DNA of 64,000 nucleotides, taken from NCBI RefSeq assembly GCF_018502625.1, contig NZ_CP075566.1, forward strand, positions 1,989,001 through 2,053,000. Direction: 5' to 3'. Position 1 is the first letter of the stretch. Each line of letters opens with the position of its first letter. Source of the DNA: Pseudomonas hormoni (lineage in GTDB: Bacteria; Pseudomonadota; Gammaproteobacteria; Pseudomonadales; Pseudomonadaceae). The position numbers and the translations under genes are program-made. The notes beneath the pieces are model-generated. The model did not search any database. It saw only the letters and a list, made by a program, of their open reading frames with translations, and had not been told where the DNA came from. This document shows, piece by piece, positions 34,996-42,839 of this stretch.

Positions 34996-36483
34996 CTAGA
35001 GAAGGGGATCGATCGCGCTCAGCGGCGCGTGTGCGCTGTAGTCGTCGGCGAACGGGATGGCCGGTTTGAACAGGGTTTTCCAGTCCGGTTGGCCAAACGC
35101 CCGATCGCTGTGGCTGCGCATCAGTGTTTCGAATTGTCGTTGGGCCTGGCGTTGCAGGGCGGGGTAGTCGACGCCTTGAACCTGCCCGTCCTGCATCACG
35201 CAGCGGCCATCGATGTAGCTGGCGATGCAGTCGTCACCGCGCCCGGCCAGCAGCAGGTTTTTCAGTGGATCGAACAGCGGCCCCAAATGCAGGCCGCGAA
35301 GGCTGAACACCGTGATGTCGGCCCTGCACCCCGGCGCCAGTCGGCCGAGATCATCACGCCCCAGCGCCTTGGCGCCGCCGAGGGTGGCGGCGTTGTACAT
35401 GTCCAGCGTGCTGGTCAACGAACCACCGTCCTCCATCAAGCGAGCGATGTTCAACCCCTGACGCATGTTGTCCAGCAAGTCCGCCGGCCAGGTGTCAGTG
35501 CCCAGCGCAAAGTTGATGCCCTTGGCCCGATAGCGCCCGAACGAGTTCAGCGCCTCGCCGTCCCGGGCAAACACCACTGGGCAATGCACCAGGCTCGCGC
35601 CGCCATTCACCACCCGTTGCAGGTCTTCATCACCGTGGGTGTAAATGCCGTGGGGCAGCAGGCTGCGCGGCGTCAGCAGACCCGATTGCTCCAGCCACGC
35701 CAGCGGCGAAACACCGCGCAACTGCTCAACCATCGCCACTTCGCCAAGGCCCTGGCAGCAATGCAAACGCATCGGCGCGTTCAGCTCACGGCTCAGCGCG
35801 GCGGTGCGTTGCAGCAGCGCCGGGGTGCAGGTCTGGATTCGATCCGGCAGCAGCGCGCCACGAATCAGACCGTCATGTGAACCGTCGAAATCCTCGAAAA
35901 ACCGCACAGCCGCGTCGAGTCCGGCCATGCCCCGGGCTTCATCCCAGTGGTGCCCCAGGCTGCCATCGGCGCGCCAGTAACTCATGCCACTCATGTAGCA
36001 GGGGCCAAGGTAAGTCCGCAGTCCCAGTTCGGCCGCCACACCGGCCACCGCAGCAAATTCGTCGTAGGTTTCGGCCCACTCGCGGTAGTACATCGAGGTG
36101 ATCGGCATGGCGGTGGTGATGCCATTGCGAATCAGCTGTGTGAGGGCGTAGCGGTACTTGAAGACTTCTTCGTCCGCGGTGTAACTCTCCCGTGGACCGG
36201 CGGCCAGATAGTCTTCGGACCACATCCGGCCCATGTCGCGTTCATCGCCGTTATCCAGCGTCAGCACCGTGGAATCGAGGTCGCCGAGCGCATCCAGGTC
36301 GATGAAGCCGGGACCGATCAGCGCGTTGCCGTAATCGATCCACTGATCCACCGGCCCGGCATAATCCCTACCGACAAACACGATGCGCGAGCCTTCGAAC
36401 ACCACTTCGCCATCGCGCCACAGCACATGCTGCGTGCCGTCGAAACCGACCACGCAACTGCTTTTAAGGGCGATGCGCTTCAC
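34996..36483 (-). CDS. Amidohydrolase family protein (AtzB/TrzN-like) with altered first metal motif
   Basis: A 495-residue cytoplasmic protein of the cytosine deaminase/triazine hydrolase group. The N-terminal small-barrel strand GSRIVFVGRDYAG and the C-terminal PGCRADITVFSLRGLHLGPL are typical. Ligand positions later in the fold are MRLHCCQGLGE, LPHGIYTHGDE and ALGTDTWP. The expected HxH after the first barrel strand is replaced by GFIDLDALGDL, so the normal two-His metal motif is missing. It overlaps the upstream amidohydrolase gene by 4 bp. It may use a different metal arrangement or be non-catalytic. Confidence 0.85.
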   Translation of the reverse strand: MKRIALKSSCVVGFDGTQHVLWRDGEVVFEGSRIVFVGRDYAGPVDQWIDYGNALIGPGFIDLDALGDLDSTVLTLDNGDERDMGRMWSEDYLAAGPRESYTADEEVFKYRYALTQLIRNGITTAMPITSMYYREWAETYDEFAAVAGVAAELGLRTYLGPCYMSGMSYWRADGSLGHHWDEARGMAGLDAAVRFFEDFDGSHDGLIRGALLPDRIQTCTPALLQRTAALSRELNAPMRLHCCQGLGEVAMVEQLRGVSPLAWLEQSGLLTPRSLLPHGIYTHGDEDLQRVVNGGASLVHCPVVFARDGEALNSFGRYRAKGINFALGTDTWPADLLDNMRQGLNIARLMEDGGSLTSTLDMYNAATLGGAKALGRDDLGRLAPGCRADITVFSLRGLHLGPLFDPLKNLLLAGRGDDCIASYIDGRCVMQDGQVQGVDYPALQRQAQRQFETLMRSHSDRAFGQPDWKTLFKPAIPFADDYSAHAPLSAIDPLL

Positions 36484-37676
36484 AAACGGCTTTCCAGCAA
36501 ACGACCGCCTGAAGCAATCAACTCGCCGCGCCGATACACCTGGCGCACGGGTCGCGAGACCACCGCTTCACCCAGCGTCTGCACCGGCATCAACAGGAAG
36601 TCTGCCGGTTGACCGATCTCCACGCCATAATCGTCACAGCCCAGCGCCAGCGCGCCATTCACGGTCGCCGCTGCAAACGCCGCCGCGAGTTCCTCGTCCT
36701 TGTTCAGGTCGAAACGAAACGCCAGCAGCATCGCCCGTTCCAGCATGTCGCCGTTGCCCATGGGCGACCAGGCGTCACGAATGCCGTCCGAACCCAGGCA
36801 CACATTCACCCCGGCCTCGCGCAATGCAAGGAACGGCGGCACCGCGCAATCGGCCGGTGCAGAGCTCATCAACGAAATCCCCAGCGCCGCCAGTCGTTCG
36901 GCCACCGGTTTGACCTGACTCCACGGCAACATGCCCAGGCAATACGCATGGCTGATCATGACCCGACCGTGACGCCCGTAATGCTCGGTGTAGTCGGCGA
37001 TCAGCGCGATTTGCCAAAGACCCAGTTCACCCTTGTCGTGCAGGTGAATGTCGACTCCACGGTCGAATTCGCTGGCCAGTTTGAACACAAAATCGAGCTG
37101 GGCGACCGGGTCGTTGTCGATGCCGCAGGGGTCGAGGCCACCGACGTTTTCCACGCCCAGTGCCATGGCTTCGCGCATCAGTTCGGCGGTGCCGGGGCGA
37201 CAGATCAGCCCGGTTTGCGGGAACGCCACCAGTTGCAGGTCGATCAGGTCGCGGTAGCGTTCGCGCAGTTGTTGCATGGCCTCGACATGACGCAGACCGA
37301 AATCCGGGTCAATGTCGACGTGGCAACGCATGGTCAGCGAGCCACGGGCGATGCAGTTTTCCAGCAGGGCCCCGGCGCGTTCGGCGATGGGGCTTTTCAC
37401 GTCACGCAGCACTCGGCGCTCGTTGGCGATGTAATCCTTGAGCGTCGGCCCGGCACTGTTCGGGCGCCAGGGTTGGCCCCAAAGCGTTTTGTCGAGGTGG
37501 ACGTGGCTTTCCACGAGGGCCGGGGTGAGGAGCTGGTTCTGGCCGTCGATGTCGGTGGCGGTCAGGACCGCGGACGATGCCGGGCGGCGTTGTTTGAACA
37601 GGCCGTTTTCGATCAGCAGGTCTTCGGCGGTGGCGCCGTAGGGGCGCACGTTGCGCAGCCAGCGGGGTTGGGTCAT
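36480..37676 (-). CDS. Amidohydrolase family protein (cytosine deaminase/AtzC-like)
   Basis: A 398-residue protein with the full metal set of the cytosine deaminase branch: VESHVHLDKTLWGQ (HxH), CHVDIDPDFG, VDIHLHDKGELG, ISHAYCLG and CLGSDGIRDAW. It should deaminate or hydrolyse a small cyclic nitrogen compound. It is translationally coupled to the second amidohydrolase downstream and follows the Pot-type transporter after a REP cluster, so the importer probably brings in its substrate or precursor. Confidence 0.9.
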   Translation of the reverse strand: MTQPRWLRNVRPYGATAEDLLIENGLFKQRRPASSAVLTATDIDGQNQLLTPALVESHVHLDKTLWGQPWRPNSAGPTLKDYIANERRVLRDVKSPIAERAGALLENCIARGSLTMRCHVDIDPDFGLRHVEAMQQLRERYRDLIDLQLVAFPQTGLICRPGTAELMREAMALGVENVGGLDPCGIDNDPVAQLDFVFKLASEFDRGVDIHLHDKGELGLWQIALIADYTEHYGRHGRVMISHAYCLGMLPWSQVKPVAERLAALGISLMSSAPADCAVPPFLALREAGVNVCLGSDGIRDAWSPMGNGDMLERAMLLAFRFDLNKDEELAAAFAAATVNGALALGCDDYGVEIGQPADFLLMPVQTLGEAVVSRPVRQVYRRGELIASGGRLLESRL

Positions 37677-37708
37677 TGCATACCTCGAATTTTGTGGTGT
37701 TCAGGCGG

Positions 37709-37905
37709 GCCTCATCGCGGGCAAGCCCGCTCCCACAGGGTTTTGTGTTGGAATAAAAATAGTGTGCCAACCGAAAACTTTGTGGGAGCCGGGCTTGCCC
37801 GCGATGGCCGCGCCTCGGTTTCGCTCCCACAGGGTTAGGGGGTGTTCACAAATGTTGTGATCAACACAAAACACTGTGGGAGCTGGCTTGCCAGCGATGG
37901 CCGCG
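37709..37905. repeat. REP cluster, one pair plus single units
   Basis: GCGGGCAAGCCCGCTCCCAC (37719-37738 region) pairs with TGTGGGAGCCGGGCTTGCCC near 37781. A further unit, CTGTGGGAGCTGGCTTGCCA, lies at 37874 and a partial one at 37822. It separates the transporter genes from the amidohydrolase genes. Confidence 0.8.
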
Positions 37906-37918
37906 ACTCGGTGTTAAG

Positions 37919-38971
37919 TCAGCCCTTGAGCTTCGACCAGATCCGGTCCTGCAGCGCCCGCGCCTTGTTGCTGCACTCTTTCTCGGGGCGCAGGCGCGAG
38001 GCGAACTCGTCGGGCATGTTGATCGCATCCATGACCCGCCATTTGGCGTCGATCAACTTGTCGCTCTGAATGCCGTTGTCGTAGGCGATGGCGTTGGACA
38101 CGGCGGCGGCGTTTTCCGGTTTCATCATCCAGTCGATGAAGATCTTCGCGTTGCCGGGGTGCGGGGCGCTTTTGGGCACGGCGAAGTTGTCCTGGAACAT
38201 CGCCAGGCCTTCCTTCGGATACACGTATTTGATCGTGCTCTTCTGCAACGTGGCCCGGGCGGTGGAGCCGTTCCAGTTCTGCATCATGATCACTTCGCCG
38301 GAGGCCATGCGGTCGACGGTGTTGTCCGAGCTGTACATCTTCAGGAACGGTTTCTGCTTTTGCAGCAGTTCCAGAATGCGCTTGGCGTCCTGCGGGTTTT
38401 CGCTGCATTCGTCGACGTTCAGATAATGGCTGGCGGCATTGATCACACTGCTGGACGTATCGAGGGCGGCGAGTTGGCCTTGCAGTTCCTTGCGCGGTTC
38501 GAAGAACTCTTTCCAGGAGTCGTCGAGTTTGCCGCCGGGCACGCGTGCGCTGTCATAGGAAAACCCGGTGGTGCCCCACAGGTACGGTGCCGAGAACTTG
38601 CGGCCAGGGTCGAAACTCGGGTCGCGAAACGCCGGTTTGACGTGCTTGAAATTGGGCAGGGTCGACGCGTCGATCTCCAGCAGCAGGTCCTGATTGATCA
38701 GGGTGCGCATGATCGACTGCGACGGCACGATCACGTCATACGCCGCGCCGCCGGCCTGCAATTTGGCCAACAGGGTTTCGTTACTGTCGTAGCCGTCCAT
38801 GGTGACCTTGATGCCGGTCTCTTTTTCGAATTTGGCCAGCAGATCTACCGGGTAGTAATCGGTCCAGTTGTAGAAGAACAGCTCCTTGGGTTCGGCGGCC
38901 TGCGCGGTGAAAACGGTGAAGCAACTGAGGGCCAGACCGGCGACGCCATAACGCATGCTTTTCAGTTTCAT
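37919..38971 (-). CDS. Polyamine-type ABC transporter substrate-binding protein (PotD/PotF-like)
   Basis: A 350-residue periplasmic protein. The signal peptide is MKLKSMRYGVAGLALSCFTV, cut after AQA. The mature start LFFYNWTDYYPVDLLAKFEK is the hallmark of PotD-like binders, followed by YDVIVPSQSIMRTLI and LWGTTGFSYDS. Start ATG 38971 has a GGAG site 9 bases upstream; the longer frame to 39259 runs into the permease gene. The ligand may be a polyamine or another cationic amine. Confidence 0.92.
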   Translation of the reverse strand: MKLKSMRYGVAGLALSCFTVFTAQAAEPKELFFYNWTDYYPVDLLAKFEKETGIKVTMDGYDSNETLLAKLQAGGAAYDVIVPSQSIMRTLINQDLLLEIDASTLPNFKHVKPAFRDPSFDPGRKFSAPYLWGTTGFSYDSARVPGGKLDDSWKEFFEPRKELQGQLAALDTSSSVINAASHYLNVDECSENPQDAKRILELLQKQKPFLKMYSSDNTVDRMASGEVIMMQNWNGSTARATLQKSTIKYVYPKEGLAMFQDNFAVPKSAPHPGNAKIFIDWMMKPENAAAVSNAIAYDNGIQSDKLIDAKWRVMDAINMPDEFASRLRPEKECSNKARALQDRIWSKLKG

Positions 38972-38988
38972 AAAAGAACGCTCCAGGA

Positions 38989-39777
38989 TTATTGTTGTTT
39001 GCCGCGCTGTCCCAGCCAGAAGGCCAGCACCACCAGCACGATGGAAATCACCAGCATCAGGGTCGAGATCGCGTTGATCTCCGGCGTCACGCCGGCCTTG
39101 ATCGCCGAGAAGATGTACACCGGCAACGTCGTCGAACCGGGGCCGGCCACAAAGAAGGTCATGATGAAATCGTCGAGGCTGACCACGAACGCCAGCACCG
39201 AACCGGACAACACCGCCGGCCACAACAACGGCAACGTCACCCGGCGAAACACCTGCCACGGGTTGGCGTACAAATCGTTCGCCGCTTCCAGCAGGCTTTT
39301 GTCCAGGTCATTCAAACGCGCGCGGATCGGTAGGTACGCGAAAGGAATGCAGAAGCCGATGTGCGCGACGATCACCGTCAGCAAACCGAGCTTGATCCCC
39401 AGGGCCATGAACAGCAGCAACGTGGCCACGGCGGTGACGATCTCCGGCAGGATCAGCGGGAGGTTGATCCCGCCCTCGACCATCTTCTGCCCATAGAACG
39501 GCCGGTAAGTCGCCAACGCCGCGAGCAGTGCAATGGCCGTGGCGCAAACCGTGGCGATGCTGGCGACGATGATCGAGTTCAGCGCCGCCGTCTGGATCGA
39601 CGGGTTGGCCAGAATCCGTCCATACCAGGCGAACGAAAACTCGGTCCACACCGTCGCCGAGCGATTGGCGTTGAAGCTGTAGGCGATCAGCACAAAGATC
39701 GGCACGTACAAATAGGCCAGGATCAGCAGGCTGACTTCGCGGGTCAGCGGCAGTTTTTTCAGGTGCAGGGCAATCAT
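38989..39777 (-). CDS. ABC transporter permease, PotC-like
   Basis: A 262-residue inner-membrane protein with six membrane segments. The EAA loop is seen in LDKSLLEAANDLYANPWQVF, and the N-terminus LILAYLYVPIFVLIAYSFNA is typical of PotC. It overlaps the PotB-like gene by 4 bp. Confidence 0.92.
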   Translation of the reverse strand: MIALHLKKLPLTREVSLLILAYLYVPIFVLIAYSFNANRSATVWTEFSFAWYGRILANPSIQTAALNSIIVASIATVCATAIALLAALATYRPFYGQKMVEGGINLPLILPEIVTAVATLLLFMALGIKLGLLTVIVAHIGFCIPFAYLPIRARLNDLDKSLLEAANDLYANPWQVFRRVTLPLLWPAVLSGSVLAFVVSLDDFIMTFFVAGPGSTTLPVYIFSAIKAGVTPEINAISTLMLVISIVLVVLAFWLGQRGKQQ

Positions 39778-40691
39778 GCGGTGGCTTCCCGACGAAGAGT
39801 TTTGGCGGCGCTGCGGCTATAGAGCGCGTAAAGCACCAGGGACAGCAGCAGAATCCCCAGCAACAGGAACGACAGCGAACTGCCCAGCGGCCAGTTCCGC
39901 GCGGTGCCGAACTGTTGCTGGATCAGGTTGCCGATCATCAGCGTCTTGCCGCCGCCGAGAATTGCCGGAGTGATGAAGGCGCCGAGGCTCGGCACAAACA
40001 CCAGCAGCGCACCGGCAATCACGCCGGGCATCGACAGCGGCAGGATGATCCGCTTCAGCGCGTGCCAGCGATTGGCACCCAGATCGTAGGCAGCTTCAAC
40101 CAGACGCCAGTCGAGTTTTTCCAGGGTCGAGTAGATCGGCAGAATCATGAACGGCAGGAAGCTGTAGACCAGACCGACGCTGACGGCGAAGTCGTTGTAG
40201 AGCAGGGTGATGCCGCCCGCCTGCGGGAACAGCGCGTTGAGGCTTTGCGCGACCCAGCCGTGTTCGCGCAGGATGATCAGCCACGCGTAGTTGCGGATCA
40301 GCAGGTTGGTCCAGAACGGAATGGTGATCAGCAGGACCATGAGGTTGCGCCGGCGCGGGGTCAGGCTCGACATCCAAAACGCCACCGGGAAGCCGAACAG
40401 GAAGCACAACAATGTCGTGCCGCCGGCCTGGAACACCGAGCGCAACAGTGCTTGGGCGTAGACCCAGTTCAGTTCCAGTTCACCGTCGAAACCTTCCTGG
40501 AAAAACAGTTGCACGTAGCTTTGCAATTGCCAGTCGGCTTGCCAGTCGACACCGCCATACACGTTACGCGGCAACAGGCTGATGTAGCCCATGATGCCCA
40601 GCGGAATGGCGATCAGCGCCAGCAAAGTCAGAACCACCGGGCTGAGCAACAGCGCGCGGTTGAGAGCGGGAGAAGTGCTGCTGACGCTCAT
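39774..40691 (-). CDS. ABC transporter permease, PotB-like
   Basis: A 305-residue inner-membrane protein with six membrane segments. The EAA loop is LDWRLVEAAYDLGANRWHAL, and LLITIPFWTNLLIRNYAWLI is the strongly conserved PotB/PotH segment. It follows the ATPase gene after a single base and is coupled to the PotC-like gene. Confidence 0.92.
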   Translation of the reverse strand: MSVSSTSPALNRALLLSPVVLTLLALIAIPLGIMGYISLLPRNVYGGVDWQADWQLQSYVQLFFQEGFDGELELNWVYAQALLRSVFQAGGTTLLCFLFGFPVAFWMSSLTPRRRNLMVLLITIPFWTNLLIRNYAWLIILREHGWVAQSLNALFPQAGGITLLYNDFAVSVGLVYSFLPFMILPIYSTLEKLDWRLVEAAYDLGANRWHALKRIILPLSMPGVIAGALLVFVPSLGAFITPAILGGGKTLMIGNLIQQQFGTARNWPLGSSLSFLLLGILLLSLVLYALYSRSAAKTLRREATA

Positions 40692-40692
40692 C

Positions 40693-41778
40693 TCAGGCCT
40701 CCATCAACAGACAGGCGTGGGGCGGCAGGTTGACCGCGACGCGATCACCGACCACGCGACCGCGGTTCAGGCCTTCGTTGTTTTCGCGCAGCATGACCTT
40801 GATGTCGTTGTTCAAGCGGCATTGGTAGAGGGTCGCGGTGCCGACGTACAACACCGCTTCAATGACGCCGCGCAGGTGATGCGGTTGCTCCGGTTCGACC
40901 AGTTGCGAACGCTCCGGGCGGAACGCCAGTTGCACGTTGCTGCCGTCGAAGCCCTGGGCCGGGCAGGGGATTTCCACCGGCATGCCGCTGGGCACGAAGA
41001 GTTTTTCGTTCTGCTGACCGCGCTTGAGGTGGCCGGGCAGGAAATTGATGTCGCCGATGAACTGGGCGACGAACTGATGCTGCGGCCGTTCGTAAATGTC
41101 GTTCGGCGTGCCGATCTGCAGGATCTTGCCGGCGGACATCACCGCGATGCGATCAGACAGGGTGAGGGCTTCTTCCTGATCGTGAGTGACGAAAATGAAG
41201 GTGATCCCGGCTTCCTTCTGCACGCGCTTGAGTTCGACCTGCATCTCTTTACGCAGCTTGAGGTCAAGCGCCGACAGCGGTTCGTCCAGCAACAGCACTT
41301 TCGGTTTCGGCGCCAACGCCCGGGCCAGGGCCACGCGTTGTTGCTGGCCACCGGACAATTCGGCGGGTTTGCGTTTGGCCAAGTGCTGCATCTGCACCAG
41401 CGCCAGCATCTCGTCGACGCGCCGAGGAATAACCTTGTGATCAAGGCCCTGCATCTCGAGGCCGAAGGCGATATTCTGCGCGACACTCATGTGCGGAAAC
41501 AGCGCGTAACTCTGGAAGACGGTGTTGACCCGGCGCTTGAACGGGGGCAAATCATTGACCGGTTCGCCCGCCAGACGGATCTCGCCATCGCTGACGTGTT
41601 CGAAGCCGGCGATGGTGCGCAGCAGGGTGGTTTTGCCGCAGCCGGACGGACCGAGCAGGGTGAAGAACTCGTTGTCGGCAATGTCGACTGAAACGTTGTC
41701 GAGGGCTGGAGCCAGCCCCGGATCGTCGGAATACCGCTTGGAGACGTTACGCACTTCGATTGCGACTGGATGACCCAT
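40693..41778 (-). CDS. ABC transporter ATP-binding protein, PotA-like
   Basis: A 361-residue ATPase with Walker A GPSGCGKTT, signature LSGGQQQRVALARALA, Walker B VLLLDEPLSALD and switch His in IFVTHDQEEAL. The C-terminal 110 residues form the TOBE/OB regulatory domain (FLPGHLKRG to QCRLNNDIKVML). It is first in the order potA-B-C-D, followed by amidohydrolases, and is divergent from the GntR/FCD regulator with 140 bp between starts. Confidence 0.93.
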   Translation of the reverse strand: MGHPVAIEVRNVSKRYSDDPGLAPALDNVSVDIADNEFFTLLGPSGCGKTTLLRTIAGFEHVSDGEIRLAGEPVNDLPPFKRRVNTVFQSYALFPHMSVAQNIAFGLEMQGLDHKVIPRRVDEMLALVQMQHLAKRKPAELSGGQQQRVALARALAPKPKVLLLDEPLSALDLKLRKEMQVELKRVQKEAGITFIFVTHDQEEALTLSDRIAVMSAGKILQIGTPNDIYERPQHQFVAQFIGDINFLPGHLKRGQQNEKLFVPSGMPVEIPCPAQGFDGSNVQLAFRPERSQLVEPEQPHHLRGVIEAVLYVGTATLYQCRLNNDIKVMLRENNEGLNRGRVVGDRVAVNLPPHACLLMEA

Positions 41779-41799
41779 AATGGTGCATTCCTCTAATTA

Positions 41800-41830
41800 T
41801 TGTATGCAATATCTGGATGCAATCTACAAA
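41800..41830. promoter_or_regulatory. Possible operator for the divergent GntR/FCD regulator
   Basis: TTGTATGCAAT (41800-41810) and ATGCAATCTACAAA (41817-41830) give an imperfect inverted TTGTA...TACAA and two TGCAAT repeats in the 140-bp divergent region. FCD-type regulators commonly bind such TTGTA/TACAA palindromes. Confidence 0.45.
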
Positions 41831-41918
41831 TAACCGGATTAATCTGCTTGTGCAACCCCCTTTTTCAAAGGCTGCTCATCGCCTGGGGCCGGTTGTTTAG
41901 CGCTAAAGGAGGGTTCAA

Positions 41919-42608
41919 ATGACCGAGAAGAAACTCGAGACCACGGTCGACCGCGTCTACCAAGGGGTTTACGAGGCGATCAGCAAACATTCGTTGCGTC
42001 CCGGCATGAAGCTCGGCGAGGCGTCGCTGGCCGAGCTTTTCAATGTCAGCCGCACGTCGGTTCGTGCCGCGCTCAAGCAATTGGAGGCTGATGGATTGGT
42101 GACGACCGAGCCCAACAAGGGGGCGTCGGTGTCGCTGCCCAGCGATGAAGAGATCCGTTCGCTGTTTGAAACGCGGCGCTTGATCGAGATCGGCATCGTC
42201 AGCGAACTCTGTCGCCGGCGTGATACCGCAGTGACCCAGGACCTGCGCGATCACCTGTTGCTGGAGGATGAAGCACATCGCAGCGGCGATCATGAACGGC
42301 TGATCCATCTGCTCGGCGAGTTCCACATCAAACTCGCGCAAAGCCTGAACAACCCGGTGCTGCTGGACTGGTTCCGCAAACTGATTTCCCGCGCCTCGCT
42401 GTACGCCGCCGCGCTGGATGACGACAGCCACGAAGCCTGCCGCGACGATGAACACCTGCGTCTGATCGAGTACATCGAAGCCGGTAACCAGAGCGCCGCC
42501 ATCGAACTGACCTGCATGCATTTGAACGGTATCGAGAAGGCGATCCTGGACGTCGCCGCCACGTTGAAAACTGGCTACCATCCGCTGAAGCACCTGATCG
42601 AGGTGTAG
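41919..42608 (+). CDS. GntR family regulator with FCD domain
   Basis: A 229-residue protein: winged helix at residues 10-75 (VYQGVYEAISKHSLRPGMKL, then LAELFNVSRTSVRAALKQLE) and an FCD helical ligand domain from 80 to 220. The FCD metal-binding His residues are suggested by EDEAHRSGDHERLIHLLGEF and HLNGIEKA. AAAGGAGGG lies 8 bases before the ATG. Its divergence from the Pot-type transporter operon makes it the likely local regulator. Confidence 0.92.
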   Translation: MTEKKLETTVDRVYQGVYEAISKHSLRPGMKLGEASLAELFNVSRTSVRAALKQLEADGLVTTEPNKGASVSLPSDEEIRSLFETRRLIEIGIVSELCRRRDTAVTQDLRDHLLLEDEAHRSGDHERLIHLLGEFHIKLAQSLNNPVLLDWFRKLISRASLYAAALDDDSHEACRDDEHLRLIEYIEAGNQSAAIELTCMHLNGIEKAILDVAATLKTGYHPLKHLIEV

Positions 42609-42635
42609 CCACCAATCTTGAATCCGAAGCTGCAC

Positions 42636-42729
42636 CCTGTGGGAGCGAGCCTGCTCGCGATAGCGCTGTAGCAGTCGATGAAAATATTGACTGCCAGGCC
42701 CTCATCGCGAGCAGGCTCGCTCCCACAGG
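42636..42729. repeat. REP doublet (GTGGGAGCGAGCCTGCTCGCGATAG type)
   Basis: CCTGTGGGAGCGAGCCTGCT and its inverted copy enclose about 40 bp. The same type recurs at 44964-45054, so the hybrid kinase gene between them is framed by two pairs. Confidence 0.85.
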
Positions 42730-42839
42730 GATCTGTGGCGCCACGGATTGCCGCAAGAATCAGCTACCCTCTATGAAACCATTGGCAGCTGCGATGCTCG
42801 AAACAAACGGGCGCCAATCACAGGACTCAGAACCAGTCG

